DNA from: Parasponia andersonii
Taxonomy: Eukaryota > Streptophyta > Magnoliopsida > Rosales > Cannabaceae
Length of the DNA: 64,000 nucleotides
Assembly (NCBI GenBank): GCA_002914805.1
Contig: JXTB01000116.1
Span: 645,140-709,139, forward strand
Direction: 5' to 3'
A program made the position numbers and the translations under genes. Shown piece by piece: positions 34,044-46,668 of this stretch (its first letter is position 1; each line of letters starts with the position of its first letter). The notes under the pieces were generated by a model. That model was given only the letters and a program-made list of their open reading frames with translations. It did not search any database and had not been told where the DNA came from.

Positions 34044-34694
34044 TGGTTGAAATAAAAGAAGTTTTATTATTTACTCAAATACTTTTACAAGAGAAAATTT
34101 TTAACTTCACTCTTCAAGCTGACTCACTTACTAGAAGTTATGCTTCTTTGTCTCTTCTCTTCACTCTTAGAAGCTTTGCTTCTTACTTGATGCTTAGAAC
34201 TCAAATGGGGAGGGAGATTTACACTACATGAGAAACAATGAAAACCATACAAATAAATAATTATAAAAATCCTTAAGCCACATATATTTTCTTCTACACA
34301 CTTCTAATAATAGTCTAAGTAATGAAATAATTCATATACAAAAAACTAATATCTAGCTAATACTAGAAGATTCTAGGTAGAAGGCTTCTTCAATTTGGGA
34401 AGGGGTATTTATACTACATGAGAAACAATGAGAACCACACAAATAAATAATTATAAAAATTCTTAAGCCACAAATTTTTTCTTCTACACACTTCTAATAA
34501 TAGTCTAAGTAATCAAATAATTCATATGCAAAAAACTAATATCTAACTAACACTAAAAGATTCTAAGTGGAAGGCTTCTTCAATTTGGACTTAGACTTAT
34601 TCTTTTATGAGCTTTGCACTTGGGCTAACTCCAACTTATTGGGCCTCATGTTAATGGGCCTAAAACACTTCTTAAACAATTTTATTTTCAACAA
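34044..34694 (-). repeat. 5' LTR of copia A with an internal tandem duplication (651 bp)
   Basis: Longer than the other LTR by about 190 bases. The stretch beginning at 34207 (gggagggagatttacactac) recurs at 34398 (gggaaggggtatttatacta), each unit about 191 bases ending in ggcttcttcaatttgg. The 3' LTR has one copy. The two units differ by several bases, so the duplication is not recent. Confidence 0.85.
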
Positions 34695-35342
34695 AAGAAT
34701 GGTCACCAAAATCTTATTATTCTCCCCACTCATCAAATCAGGAATAACTAAATATATCATAGACTGGTCACAAGGATTAGAAGAAGACGTGGAACATAAA
34801 TCCTAATAAAAAGATAATATATATACTATTTAATCTTGGGAAACATCCTCTACTAATTTATTACCAATTTTTATCACTGAGATTGCATTTCTTGTACACC
34901 TAATATGAGTCATAAAGTGAAAAAGAAAAACAAAAAACAAAAAATTAGTATTTCTATCATCATCTTTGAACCATTTAATCCTAGCTTTGATGAACGAAAG
35001 AAGAATGTTGGGCCAATGAAGACCTCTGCAATGCTCAGTGAGTATATAGCGGGTGGAATCATTACCAATTCTCTGCACATTTCAATGCCGAACCTTTTTG
35101 GGATACGGTTTGAACAGGTACCAACCATCCTAGATGGAGGAATCGACTGATCTTTCTTTCTTTGAGATATAGCTGGCAAGGATCTTAATATTAGGTAACA
35201 AAGGAAGTTTCTTTGAGATAGAGTTCGTATTTCTTAAGATTTTCCAAAAAGAATGGTGTAGATCGGAACGTAACTCCATTTTTCTCTGTGTGTTAAATGT
35301 ACTAATTTTAAGAACATGAAACATATTGACATAAAAGGGCAT
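34695..35342 (-). pseudogene. LINE-A, 5' part, upstream of RT
   Basis: Minus-strand sequence of the endonuclease-RT connection of a plant LINE. ARIKWFKDDDRNTNFLF at about 34990 corresponds to the common RxxWxxxGDxNTxFFH motif. It is followed by RNAISVIKIGNKLVEDVSQD (about 34890) and ENNKILVT just before 34695, and it joins PSAREVRQ at 28988. The 5' part of the LINE, including endonuclease, is missing beyond 35342. Confidence 0.8.
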
Positions 35343-35511
35343 TTATACTTCTATGAAATAAATACATTTATATAAGATGGATATGATATAAAAAAATGTT
35401 TATGTCATGCCTTTTTTCTTAAAAAATTAGTACAAAATACAAAGATCACTTGATAAATATGTTTGATAGTGTTAAGAAAATTACGTTAGAGGAAGGGAGA
35501 AAGACAACAAG

Positions 35512-35570
<59 letters not shown>

Positions 35571-36129
35571 GATTCAAAAAATTCTCTCATTTAAAATTGC
35601 TCCGATCAAATCATGATCTCATGATCACATCCATATGCCACAATGTCAATAAATAAAATTTGTTGTGTAGGAAGAAGAATGCAAAAAGATAAGGAAATTA
35701 AATGACATTGTAGTAGAAAGGCTAAACATAAAAGGGATGACAAATTATATTTTTTTTTCCCTTTGAACTATTGTAATTTTTATTACAAGAATTCTCCATG
35801 TATTATTAGATGTATTATTAGATTGATGAAAAAAAATCATCCTTTTGTTACATTCCGTATATAAGTGGTCAGAATGATGACTGGTAATTATTTTATAATA
35901 TTTTTTTATTAATTTATTTTAAAATTTATTTATTATTAAAAAAAATATCAACATTTTTTCTCTATTTATCTTTCCCCAATCTCTCATCTTCCTTCAAACC
36001 CACCCTATCTTCTCCATCTTCTTCTCTAGTTTCACTTTTTACGATGAATTTACAAGGTATTTTGTAGACTCTTTTTTTTTTTTTTCTTTTTGTTATAATT
36101 TACTTCGGCTAGTTAAGCCTGCTAACTCA
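35343..36129. other. AT-rich spacer with an (AT)n microsatellite
   Basis: No gene. It has t-runs (35749, 36070) and pyrimidine-rich stretches (35960-36010). The microsatellite is listed separately. Confidence 0.7.
35515..35568. repeat. (AT)27 microsatellite
   Basis: An uninterrupted run of 54 bases of alternating A and T. Confidence 0.98.
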
Positions 36130-38035
36130 AAGGAAAGATGGATGGCATCTCTCATTCAAGTAGCAGAAAACAGTGGAAGATTAATGGGTTTTGTTAGCTG
36201 TAGGGGGAGAACCTCAGGTGTGCTATTTGTTTTTGGTCGATGATAGCCTTGTTTTTGTAAGGCAAATATGGAGGAGAGTTGTGAAGTGAAAAAAATCAAA
36301 AATAAAAAAAATAAAATTCTTAGGAGCATATGCTTTGGCATCTGGGCAGATTATTCATTTCGATAAGTCTAAAGTTACATATAATCTTAATGTGGACTCA
36401 GGGATAGAATAACGATTCAATGCGTTCTTAGAATAACCACTAGTCTGCCACATAAGAAATATCTTGGCTTGCCTTCTATTATTAGCAAAAATAAAATACT
36501 TTACCTTTAATATGATCAAGGATAGATTCTTGAAAAAACTCCAATTGTTGAAGGATATACTGTTTTCAATCGGAGGGAGGGAGTTGTTGATTAAAGTTGT
36601 TGCTCTTGCTATTGCTTCCTATACTATGTGAGTTTTTAGATTACCTTTTTCTCTATGCTATGATTTCTAAATTTTGGTGGGATGGGACAGAGGAAAAGAA
36701 GAAACTCCATTAGTGGTCGTGAGAAAAGCTTTACAAAAGTAAAAAAGGAGGGATGACTTGCTTTTCGAGACCTCTTCATTTTCAATTAAGCTATATTGGC
36801 AAAACAAGGATAGCAGTTACTGCATAATCCAGAGTCTCTTATATGTAGAATTGTTTTTAAAAAAAAAAAATTACTTTACAGACATTTACTTCCTTGATGT
36901 AGTAGCTGGAAACTCCTCATCTTTCTTTTGGCAAAGTATAATATAGGGTCGAGAATTTTTGAATTTGGGACTAAGATGGAGAGTGAGAAATGGTATAAAT
37001 ATTACATTATTTGCTGAGCCTTGGTTACCACGACTCCACAATTTCAAACCTATTACTCCCCTGAGTAGTGATTTGAGTTATTGGTGTATTTCAGATATTA
37101 TCAATCATAATCAACTTTCTTAGAACCAAGATAAGGTGAGAAATATTTTTCTGGAAATTGATCAAGATGTAATTTATAATATTCCAATTAGTTTTTGATT
37201 GGATTATGATAAGTTGATGTGGCACTTTGAGAAAAATGGTTTTACACAATGAAAATTGGTTATAAAGCAATGGTAAATTCAATCATGGATATTGGTTCTT
37301 CAAAAGGGGCAATTGATCAATCCTGGTGGACTCTTCTTTGGAATTTAAATATTCCCAATAAAATCAAGACTTTTCTGTAGCGTGTGTTTCATGAAATCAT
37401 CCCTAGTGCAGTAAATCTTTCAAAGCGAGGTATTCCTTGTTTGTTGATCTGTTTGCGTTGTCGTGATAGAGAGGAGACCACCTTATATTCTCTCTTTTTT
37501 CTCTTCTATGGCAGAGGCTGCTTGAGTTGATAGCTTTTATTGGCCTACTTTATCCGAGTTCAGATGTTCATCTATTGCTCATTTTCTTCTTGTTGTCGCA
37601 AAGAATTTTAAAAAGGAAGATGTTAAGGTGATAGTTGTGGTCTTGTGGCATATTTAGTGAAATAGAAATAATCATACGCATGATGATCTAGTTAAAAGTC
37701 CACATGATCTTTTAGAAGAAGCCAGTTATTGGCTCTATGAATATCAAGAAGCTCAACGACTTTTGTCTAGCGATGTTTCAAGTAGTCACCCAAAAGATGA
37801 AAAGTGGCACCCTCCTAAATTAGGACTGTTGAAAATGAATGTGGATGCTGCTGTTTGCACGGCTTCTCAAACTGTAGGATTTGGATCTATGACACGTGAT
37901 TGTACAGGCGAAGTAATTGGGGTAATAGGGCTTCAACGAAGGGTGGGTTCGATCCCTATATCGCTGAATGTCTCGGTGTAAGAGAAAGCTTTGTGTTTAA
38001 AAAGGAAAGTGGTCCTATTGTAGACTACTTTTGAG
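36130..38035 (+). pseudogene. LINE-B, RT end to RNase H start
   Basis: Plus-strand LINE remnant, 5'-truncated within reverse transcriptase. LVDDSLVFVRQIWRR (36233) is the catalytic FADDSL box with V for A. Then come FLGAYALASGQIIHFDKSKVTY and LQLLKDILFSIGGRELLIKVVALAIASYTM (36530-36630). A degraded region equivalent to zf-RVT follows, and the RVT_3 RNase H begins at 37800 (WHPPKLGLLKMNVDAAVCT, GFGSMTRDCTGEVIG). Many stops and shifts break it. The LTR at 38036-40339 interrupts the RNase H domain. Confidence 0.82.
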
Positions 38036-40339
38036 TGTAAAAGCTGAAATTTTCAAAATGTACTTGAGACATTTTAAGATCAATGGTACAATTATAATTA
38101 AGTATTTTTAGATTTAAATAATTAAAATATTTAAAATATTTTATTAATTACTGCAGTATCCAGTTTTTTGCTTATAAATCCCCAAAAATTCTCAAATTCT
38201 CAAAAAGAGAGACTTAGAAGAGAGAAAAAGAGAGAAATGATTACTTTTGTTCGAGCTCCGCTGCACTGCCATTGTCACCTGCTTGAGCCCATGCACCAGT
38301 CCGCATTTAAGAGCTTTCAAAGACGAAGCCAATGCTATCGATCTCGCCTCGTTTCGACGTCTAACGAAGCCGCAGCGGCTCCGCAAATATTCCGTCTCTA
38401 ATGAGATTTTTCAGCCACCGGAGCGTTATCCGACCTCCATTTTTAATAACTCCTGTAAGTGGAGTCTCGTCTCATCATCGCTGACCAACTCCAAGTGATT
38501 GCTCATCAAAATTAATCTCCAGTAAGTTTTTACCATTTTTACCGTTTTTACCAACTGTGTAAAAAAGTGATATTTACATAATTGTTGTGGTTAAGTATTT
38601 TATTTGCCCAAGGTAAATATATGAAGTGAAAGAGGGTTGAAAATCATGAATAATCACAGCTAGTAAAAGTAAAAAGGGTAAAGGTAAGTGCAGTAAGTAT
38701 TAATTAGAAAAAGAAGACATTTTTCTAATTATTTTCAAAAGATGGTATTTATATAATTCTTGGATTTTTGGCTTAATTAATGCTAAAGACCTCGAAATTG
38801 AGTTTTAACTTCGAATTTGGACTCATTGAGATTGAGACATAAATTTTGACATAAAAAATATCACTATGTTTCATTGATAAACGAAAATTAGAATTTTGTA
38901 ACACAAAATTGTATTGTTTTACGTGCCATAGTATGGTCCCGCACCGGGACTTATTTTTGATAAAGTATATAATTTCACTATGTTTCATTGATAAACGAAA
39001 ATTAGAATTTTACAGCGCAAAATTGTATTGTTTTACGTGCCATAGTATGGTCTCGCACCGGGACTTATTTTTGATAAAGTATATATCTAACCCCTAACCT
39101 AGTATTTTTGGGTATTCTAAATTTAATAGTGATCTCCGTTTCTGTGTTTGAAGCTTCGGTTGAAAAGTCACTTTTTCAAGTCACTTTTTCAAGTTGACAT
39201 ACCAGGAACCAAAAACGGCCATATAAGCATCTGAGTGACCAACAGAGGATTTTTCGAGCATCATTGACCTGGTATTACTACTATATCAAGGTAGGGGCTT
39301 GATTAATTGACTTTTATATTTACTTCGGATTTTAATTGCATTAAAACTTATTTATGAAAAATCGTGATTTTACGATAGTTTATGAAATTGTTAAAAATTA
39401 TTAGATTATGTTGAGATTGGATTGTGTGAATTTTATACATGTTTTTATACAGTGACTATGGGGTAAAACAGTGGTGTGCTGCCCATGTATAGTAAATTCC
39501 AGAATAATATCAAGTTGAATTTTAAAGCATAATTTTAATATTGGTTGCATGGTTGTTGTATACTATTACACGTTGTACATACCATAGGATCATACATTTG
39601 AGTTCCATAATAGCATCGCGGTATTTTTAAATCGCTGGCAATTTACTACAGTACTAGGTGAGAGACCTAGGCCTCTGCTCAGGTTTTTGCTGATATGGCT
39701 ATGGGTAGTGTCAGGATGTTGGGTACCTCTACTGCAGAAGTATTATAGGACCGTGATGGGAGGATGAGAGCTCACTTATATTCTTGTCGATGTATGATAT
39801 TTATAATAATGATGTGGTTTTAGTTTTGATTTTGAATATGCGATTATTCTGGATACCATAGATTTATAAACTTGATTTATAAATAGATTTAAATGAACTA
39901 ACCATGCATGTTTGAGAAATTGCATCCATCCAAAAGGTAATTAAATTTCTACTGAGCATGAGAATGTACACCCCTTACTTTTTCCCTCTCAGGTAGTGCT
40001 TGGTGTGATTTTGGAGATTCATGAACAATTTAGGAAGAAACTAGTTACCAAGTAGGAAACTAGTAACTTTGTAAGATATTTCTGTTTATTTATCTTGGTT
40101 TATAATAAAATACTTAAGAGCTCATTTCACAGATTCGGTCTGTATAATTAGTGTGCTAGATTATGAGACCATTGATGATGATGCTTGGTTTGTTTTAATA
40201 AATTTTATTAATGATCTATGTCTAATAGTGATCACAAAATTGTGAGAATTTTACTATTAATTTTTTCAAAAAAATAATTTTTGAATTTCCACTTATGAAT
40301 CTTTCATTCTGTTACCGGCCCAAAATTTGGGTCGTGCCA
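38036..40339 (+). mobile_element. Solo LTR of a long-LTR gypsy element (2.3 kb) in LINE-B
   Basis: Starts TGTAAAAGCTGAAATTTTCA and ends TTTGGGTCGTGCCA, matching the style of Tekay/Del-type LTRs, which run about 2-4 kb, start TGTAA and end in GGTCGTG-CA. The interior has no coding sequence. Short open frames near 38168-38500 and the near-identical duplicate of about 90 bases at 38868 and 38970 (ttcattgataaacgaaaatt) are LTR features. The flanks ttgag and gggag share only three of five bases, so the target duplication is weak. Removal rejoins the RNase H frame of LINE-B. Confidence 0.75.
38860..39090. repeat. Tandem duplicate of about 110 bp inside the solo LTR
   Basis: The segment containing cactatgtttcattgataa, then the gtgccatagtatggtcccgc block and ggacttatttttgataaag, occurs twice in a row with few changes (38865-38970 and 38976-39085). 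Confidence 0.85.
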
Positions 40340-40635
40340 GGGAGAGTGACTTTTTTTAAGCTATTCAAGCTCTTGATTGTCAAGATTATTTTTTTGAAGA
40401 GGGTCCTATGCTCAATGACATTAGATATTTGTTGGTTGAAGTAAGTAGTAGTACTTGTTATTTTGGCTCCCGCAATGGGAATAAGGCAGCCCAATCCCCT
40501 GCTCATTTTGCTTTATATTTAGTTTCTCCTATGTCCTGGTGAGAAGAGAGTCATGGATGTATCTCTCATTATTGCTATTAATTTGCTAGCTTCTAGTTAA
40601 ATAAAAGACCAATTTTCTTTTAAAAAAAAAAAAAA
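40340..40635 (+). pseudogene. LINE-B, RNase H end with poly(A) tail
   Basis: Continues the RNase H domain: ESDFF, AIQALD, LLVEVSSSTCYFGSRNGNKAAQ, then AHFALYLVSPMSW. A 14-base A run at 40622-40635 closes the LINE. It confirms the plus orientation and shows that the LTR at 38036-40339 sits inside the LINE. Confidence 0.85.
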
Positions 40636-41104
40636 CTGACATTTTCTTAGACGTAGACTCTGTTATGTAAGTGACTTGGACTTTTGTTATGTTAGTTTAA
40701 TTGAGTCAAGTCTCTCAATTCAAAATATTTGGATGAGCAAACAAGAATATAAGTATGCTATTGTATTCCTTCGAAAAAGGAAAGTAGAAGTAGATTAGAA
40801 GTGTCTGTTAAGAACAATACTATTTAGTATTCAGTTTTTTTTTACGTTTTTCCTTAAGAGGGAAATTATACATGTATTGTTTGATAATTTTTTAATTTAA
40901 ATGATATAGAGCATGGTGCACAAATTAAGTATATGAGTTTTTCTTTCTTATGTTATTCTATTTTATACTACTATTACTCCGCAGGCTAAGATAGTTTTTT
41001 TTTTTTTTTTGGGATAAACGACTAACAAAGAGTGAGAGTTAGAACAGAACTGTGTAAATCTGGTGGTGGACTTTCCTATTGACAAATCATAGGGTAATTG
41101 ATAA
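40636..41104. other. AT-rich spacer, no gene seen
   Basis: Includes a run of 18 T near 40997 and nothing else recognisable. Confidence 0.6.
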
Positions 41105-41561
41105 GTTCACCTCTCCTTAAGAATAGAAACCCAATTTTGGATTTTGATTTTAATTTGAACCCAAAATTAGAAATGAGGAAGAAACCCAATTTTAGATTTT
41201 GCTTTTAATTTGAACCCAAAATTAGAAATGGGGAAGAAGAGAAAGAAGTGAGTATGGAAGGAGACTAAAGAAGAAAAGAGCAAAGAGAGAAAAAAAATTA
41301 ATATATTTCTCTAAATAATATAAAATTTTTAAAAATAAATTAATGTAAGAAATATTATAAAATACTTATCATACCATTAGTTCGTCAATTTATATGCAGA
41401 AGGTAGCTAAATGATGAATTTTTTATTAATTTCAAAATATAGGAGTAATTCTTGCAACCAAAATCAATTTAGGGGAAAAAATCAACAACATTAATAATTT
41501 GAAGGAGAAAAAAATACAATTTGTCCTAAAAGAAAACAACAATATCAACCGTTAATGAGCT
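41105..41561. other. Sequence outside copia B2 that is duplicated with B1
   Basis: 457 bases that match 22539-22995 with one visible base change. They lie outside the copia LTR, so they are not part of the element. A direct repeat of about 58 bases (aaacccaattttggattttg ... aaacccaattttagattttg) opens the stretch. Confidence 0.85.
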
Positions 41562-41769
41562 TGTTATAAATATGATTGAGAGTATATAATATAAGAGTTT
41601 ACGAATACTGTTAAACCAAAGAAATTGATGTGAAAAAATCTCTCCTCTTCTTTCTTTCACACTTTTCTTATTTCTTTTCTTTTGTTCATATTTCAAGTGA
41701 AATTAAGAAGTCTATTTATAGGCTAATACAATTAATCTTAACCATACAAATAGTAAATATTTCATAACA
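41562..41769 (-). repeat. 3' LTR of copia B2 (208 bp)
   Basis: Runs TGTTATAAATATGATTG to TTTCATAACA, followed by ctcccccttgg, the minus-strand polypurine tract. Nearly identical to 22996-23203. Confidence 0.9.
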
Positions 41770-41989
41770 CTCCCCCTTGGATGTTCATTATACAAAAAAA
41801 TGTCTCATTAAAACCTTACTGAAAAAAAAAACCCTGAGGAAAAAAAGTACACAATTCTTATTTTTTTTACGTTTTGAAGAGTGCCTCATTAAAAACTTTG
41901 CCAGGAAAACCCAGTGCGACAAAACTTTGGCTAAGAGAAAAAGAGTACACATATAACAATCTCCCCCTCATGACTAATTCACTTGAAAT

Positions 41990-43267
41990 TCACCGAAAAT
42001 CTTTGAGTTGACGTATTCCAATTTTGTGCACCAATATTTTAAATATTGTGGTAGGGAGTGCTTTGGTGAATAGATCAACCAAATTATCACTAGAGCGAAT
42101 TTGTTGAATATTTATATCACTTTTCTTCTGAAGTTCACGTGTGAAGAACAATTTAGGTGATATATGCTTAGTTCTATCGTCTTTGATATAGCCTCTTTTA
42201 AATTGAGCAATGCATTCAGCATTATCCTCGTGTATCACAGTTGGAATCAGTCTGATAGAAATTAATTTGCATATTTCTTGAATATATTGAATCATGGATC
42301 TCAGCCATACACATTCTCGGCTTGTCTCATAAAGTGCAATTATTTCAGAATGATTCGAGGAGGTAACAGAGATCATTTGTTTTGTAGAATGCTAGGATAT
42401 AGCTATGTCACCATTAGTAAATACATAATCTATTTGAGATCGAACTTTATGTGGGTCAGACAAGTATCCTGCATTTACAAAATTAGTTAATTGTGATATG
42501 GATTTATTATAATAAAATAAATACATGCTAGTTATTCCACAGAGATAACGAAATATTTGTTTAACTCCTTTTCGGTGTCTTTGATTTAGAACGAATCTAT
42601 ATCTTACTAGTAAATTAACATAAAAAGATATATCATACCGAGTACAATTAGCAAGATACATAAGAGCTCTAATTACACTCAGATATGGTACTTTAGAACT
42701 AAGAATTTCTTTATTATCTTCTCGAGGACAAAAAAGATTCTTATTTACATCAAGCATTCTGACAACCATTAGGGTAGTCAATGGGTGAGCTTTGTCCATA
42801 TAAAATCTTTTAAGAATTTTTTATGTATAAGACGAATAATGTACAAGTATACCATTTGGTAAATGCTCGCTCTGGAAGCCAAGACAAAAGTTTGTTTTTC
42901 TAAGATCTTTCATTTCAAGTTCTTTCTTTAAATATTCTATTGTCTCATTAATCTCTTAAGGAGTACCGATGATATTGAAATCATCAACATATATTGCAAT
43001 GATAGTAAATCTAATTCATGAGCTCTTAATAAAGACGCATGGACAAATAGGATTATTCACATATCCTTTATTCAAAAGATATTCACTAAGATGATTGTAC
43101 CACATGCGTCTAGATTGCTTTAATCTATATGAAAATCTTTGTAATTTTATTGAACACATTTCCTGTGGTATTGTACTAAGTACTTCAGGTACTTTAAATC
43201 CGTCAGAAATTTTTATATAAATATTACTATCAAGTGACCCATATAAATATGTCGTTATAATATCCAT
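41990..43267 (-). pseudogene. pol: Copia B2 RNase H and RT
   Basis: RNase H at 42376-41990 (HSEIIALYETSRECVWLRSM, HEDNAECIAQFKRGY, KHISPKLFFTRELQ, VDLFTKALP). The RT C-terminus is at 42799-42392 (YLANCTRYDISFYVNLLVRY, KGVKQIFRYLCG). More RT is at 43267-43016 (TYLYGSLDSNIYIKISDGFK, RMWYNHLSEYLLNKGY). The YVDD-containing part between these is interrupted by shifts and stops. Confidence 0.88.
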
Positions 43268-44953
43268 CAGACATATTTCAAGTCCTTCAGAGCTTGCTAG
43301 ACTAATTAAGTATCATAATATTATTGCATCCACCACAAGAGAATATGTCTCCTCAAAATCTATTCCAGATCTTTTTGAGAAACCTTGTGCCACAAGTCGT
43401 ACTTTGTATCTCACAATCTTATTTTTATTATTACATTTTCGTACAAAGATCCATTTGTACCCTACTGAATTCACACCTTTAAGTGTCTGGACAACAGGTT
43501 CAAATACTTCTCTTTTCCCAAGAGATTTTAGTTTTTCTTAAATTGCATCTTTCCATTTTGGCCAATCATTTCTACGTCGACATTCTTCGACGGATTTTAG
43601 TTCAAGATCCTTACTATCATTTATTATATCAGTAGCTACTATATATATAAATATATTATTAACAATAGTTTTATCGCGATTCCATTTCTTTCTTGAGCTG
43701 ACATAACTTATTGAGATCTCTTTATTTTCAATATCATCAGGTACTTGAACCTCTTCTAGAGTTATTTATTTAGTTATGTCAATTGTTTATTTTGGCAATG
43801 CAGTTATTTCATCAGGAATACTATCATCTTCAGAATGGCCAATTTTTTGTAATATATCCTCTTTTTTTCCTAGAGATTTTATTTTAGAGCCAATTGATCT
43901 ACCATGCTTCATGCATGTCTTAGATTCACTTGCTATTATTTCTTAAAATTGTCCCATAGGAATATCAATCTTAGCTGGTATATGAGATCTAGTTAATCTC
44001 TTTGTATCGGTGAATGCATCAGGTAATTGATTTGCAATATTTTGTAAATTTATAATTTTCTGAACTTCTAATTCGTATTGATTAGTGCGAGGATCAAAAT
44101 GAGATAATGATGATGTATTCTAAGAAATTTCAAGTTGTTTTTCTAGCTGTTGTTTTTCTCTCCCTAATGGTGGGAATATGGTTTCATCAAATTGACAATC
44201 GGTAAATTATGCCTTGAAAACATCACCTATTAGAGGTTCAAGATATTTGATGATAGAATGAGACTCAAAACTAACATAAATTCCTAACCTTTTTTGAGAG
44301 TCCATCTTGGTGCATTGTTGTGGAGCGATTGGTACATATACTGCATAAGTAAAAACTCGAAGATGGAAAATATTTGGTTCTTGACCAAAAATAAGTTGTA
44401 GTGGGGAGTATTTTTGATAGCATGTGGATCTAATACAAATAAGGGCACTAACATGTAATACAACATGCCCTCAAGCAGAAACAGGTAACTTTGTTCGCAT
44501 TAATAAAGGTCTAGCAACTAATTGAATGCGTTCAATAAACGATTCAACTAAACTTTTCTATGTATGTGTGTGGATAATAGGGTGCTCAACATTAATTCCA
44601 ATTGACATATAATAATCATTAAAAGCTTGAAACGTAAACTCACCAGCATTATCAAGACGAATAGCCTTTATTGAATAGTTTGGAAATTATGCTCTTAAAT
44701 GAATTAATTGAGCAAGAAGTCTCGCAAATACAATATTACGAGTAGAAAATAAATAAACATATGACCAATGTATTGAAGCATCTATCAATACTATAAAGTA
44801 TCTAAATGGTCCATATGTTGGTTGATTAGGCCCACATTTATCTCGTTGAATTCTTTCTAGAAATGTAGAAGACTCAGCTGCAACTTTCATTAAAGATGAC
44901 CTAATAATTAATTTGCCTTGGGAATAAGCCCTACAAAAAAATTCATTGGACAA
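43268..44953 (-). pseudogene. pol: Copia B2 integrase and RT N-terminal region, heavily broken
   Basis: Integrase core at 44953-44687 includes SSTFLERIQRDKCGPNQP and YFIVLIDASIHWSYVYLFST. The integrase C-terminal region is at 44466-44284. Between 44284 and 43268 only scattered matching words remain. Confidence 0.75.
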
Positions 44954-46668
44954 AAGAATCTTCTGATTTTTTAGTAGACGTCAATATGACTTTTCAATAA
45001 TTCTTCACATCATAATTGACCCAGGAAGTCCTAGACGGTTATGCCAATTTTTTGGTCATCATATTATGTGATTCAATCGTACTTATAAATGTGTAATATA
45101 ACCCAGAGAAAAATGCATATAACTCTTCTAGTATTTACTTCTAGCTTGAGATAATGAAAGTAACATAGAGACACTCTATATTGTTTTTATTTATAGTCCC
45201 AATATGACACCCATTGCAACGTATAGCTTTGAAATTTAGCAAATTTCTTCTAGATTTACTAAAGAATAAAACATCATTTATAATTAATTTTATTCCTCTG
45301 AGTAGTATTATTATAGCTCTTCTAGAGCCTCTAATTGTTTTTGTGGTACCTGAAATTATATTTATATTTATTTTTGATAATAATAATGACAATTTTATGA
45401 AGTACTTTTTATCATTAAAGATTGTGTATATTGTCACATTATCTACCAGACAAATATCTTCATCATTGGTCTTCGAACTAATATTAGTGAAATCCATATT
45501 TCTTCACAAATTAAAGCAAAAGAACTATAATTATTAGATGAAAGACGTCATGAAATACATAAGTTAAGAAAAGCAATATATTATATAAACAGGAATTGAA
45601 AGTAGCACACAAAGATTATATAATCTAACACACAATAAACTTAGACATTAATGGCCTATTAACAATTTTTCTGGATTGAATTTTCAAAGAAATCTAAAAT
45701 ATCCAAATAGACAAAATTTATAAGATCATTTTGTTCAACAAAGTTCATCTCTATGTTCTTTCTTTTTTCCTTCAATGATGCTTGATAAAGGTCAATAAAG
45801 TATTTGGGCGTACGACATGTACATAACCAATGTCCTCTAATACTATATTTGTAGCAAAAATTCTCAAGACTTTTAGATGGTTTATATCGTGAACCTTTTC
45901 TCTTTTATTGCATTTCTTATAATTTTCCCGCTTCTGGTGAGTTGTGTTTTTCTTGAAATTTAAAAAGTTGTTGTGACCACCACGATGCCAAGAAAAATTT
46001 CGACCATGACCCCTATCACGACCTCAACCACAATCATGATTACGTTTATAGCCATAATTAATAGTTGATATAACATTTACTTCAGGAAATGTTGTCGAAC
46101 TAGTTGAGCGAATTTCATGGTTTTTCATTAACAGCTAATTATTTTGTTCAGCAACCAATAAACATGAACTCAATTCAGAATATTTTTTAAAGCCACACTC
46201 CTGATATTGTTGCTGCAAGACAATATTTGATGCATAGAAAATGGAGTATGTTTTTTCTAACATATATTCGTTAGTAACACTTTCTCCACATAATTTTAGT
46301 TGAGAAGTAATTTCAAATATTGTTGAATTATATTTGTTGACTGTTTTAAAACCTTGTAAACGCATGTGCATCTAGTCATAATGAGCTTTAGGGAATATCA
46401 CAATTTTCTGATAGTCATACATTTCTCTTAAATTTTGCCATAGCACAAATGGGTCCTTTATAGTTAAATATTCAGTTTTCAATTCCTCGTGCAAATGATG
46501 TCGAAGAAAGATCATGGCTTTTACACGATCTTGAGTGAATGCATCATTTCTTTCTTTAATTGTATTTCCAAGATTCATGGCATCAAAGTGGATTTCAGTA
46601 TCAAGTATCCATGCCAAATAATTCTTGCCCGAAATTTCAATGAATTCAAGTTTTGTGAGGTTTGTCAT
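44954..46668 (-). pseudogene. gag: Copia B2 gag and protease
   Basis: Gag starts MTNLTKLEFIEISGKNYLAW at 46668 and continues with VLWQNLREMYDYQKIV, then after a frame break MHMRLQGFKTVNKYNSTIFEI, corresponding to a UBN2-type gag. The zinc knuckle at about 45840 reads CYKYSIRGHWLCTC. A protease-like frame is at 45497-45141 (ICLVDNVTIYTIF, where the family has a D-S/T-G-A motif, here lost). Confidence 0.75.

Larger units (their letters stand above)
28989..34694 (-). mobile_element. Ty1/copia element A, nested in LINE-A
   Basis: Minus-strand copia element of 5.7 kb between LTRs that read TGTTGGAAATAAAAC / TTTTCAACA. On its own strand it has 5' LTR 34694-34044, PBS TGGTATCAGAGT (34040-34029), gag, protease, integrase, RT, RNase H, polypurine tract and 3' LTR 29440-28989. 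It is similar to the TNT1-94-like Pol proteins of plants (Tork-like lineage). Flanks ctttt / ccctt resemble each other, but I do not see a perfect target duplication. The two flanks rejoin the LINE-A frame (ENNKILVT... then PSAREVRQ). Stops and frameshifts are scattered through pol. Confidence 0.9.

Noticed and set aside
38168-38500. Overlapping small open frames near the solo LTR start
   Set aside because: They sit inside the LTR, have no domain and overlap on both strands.
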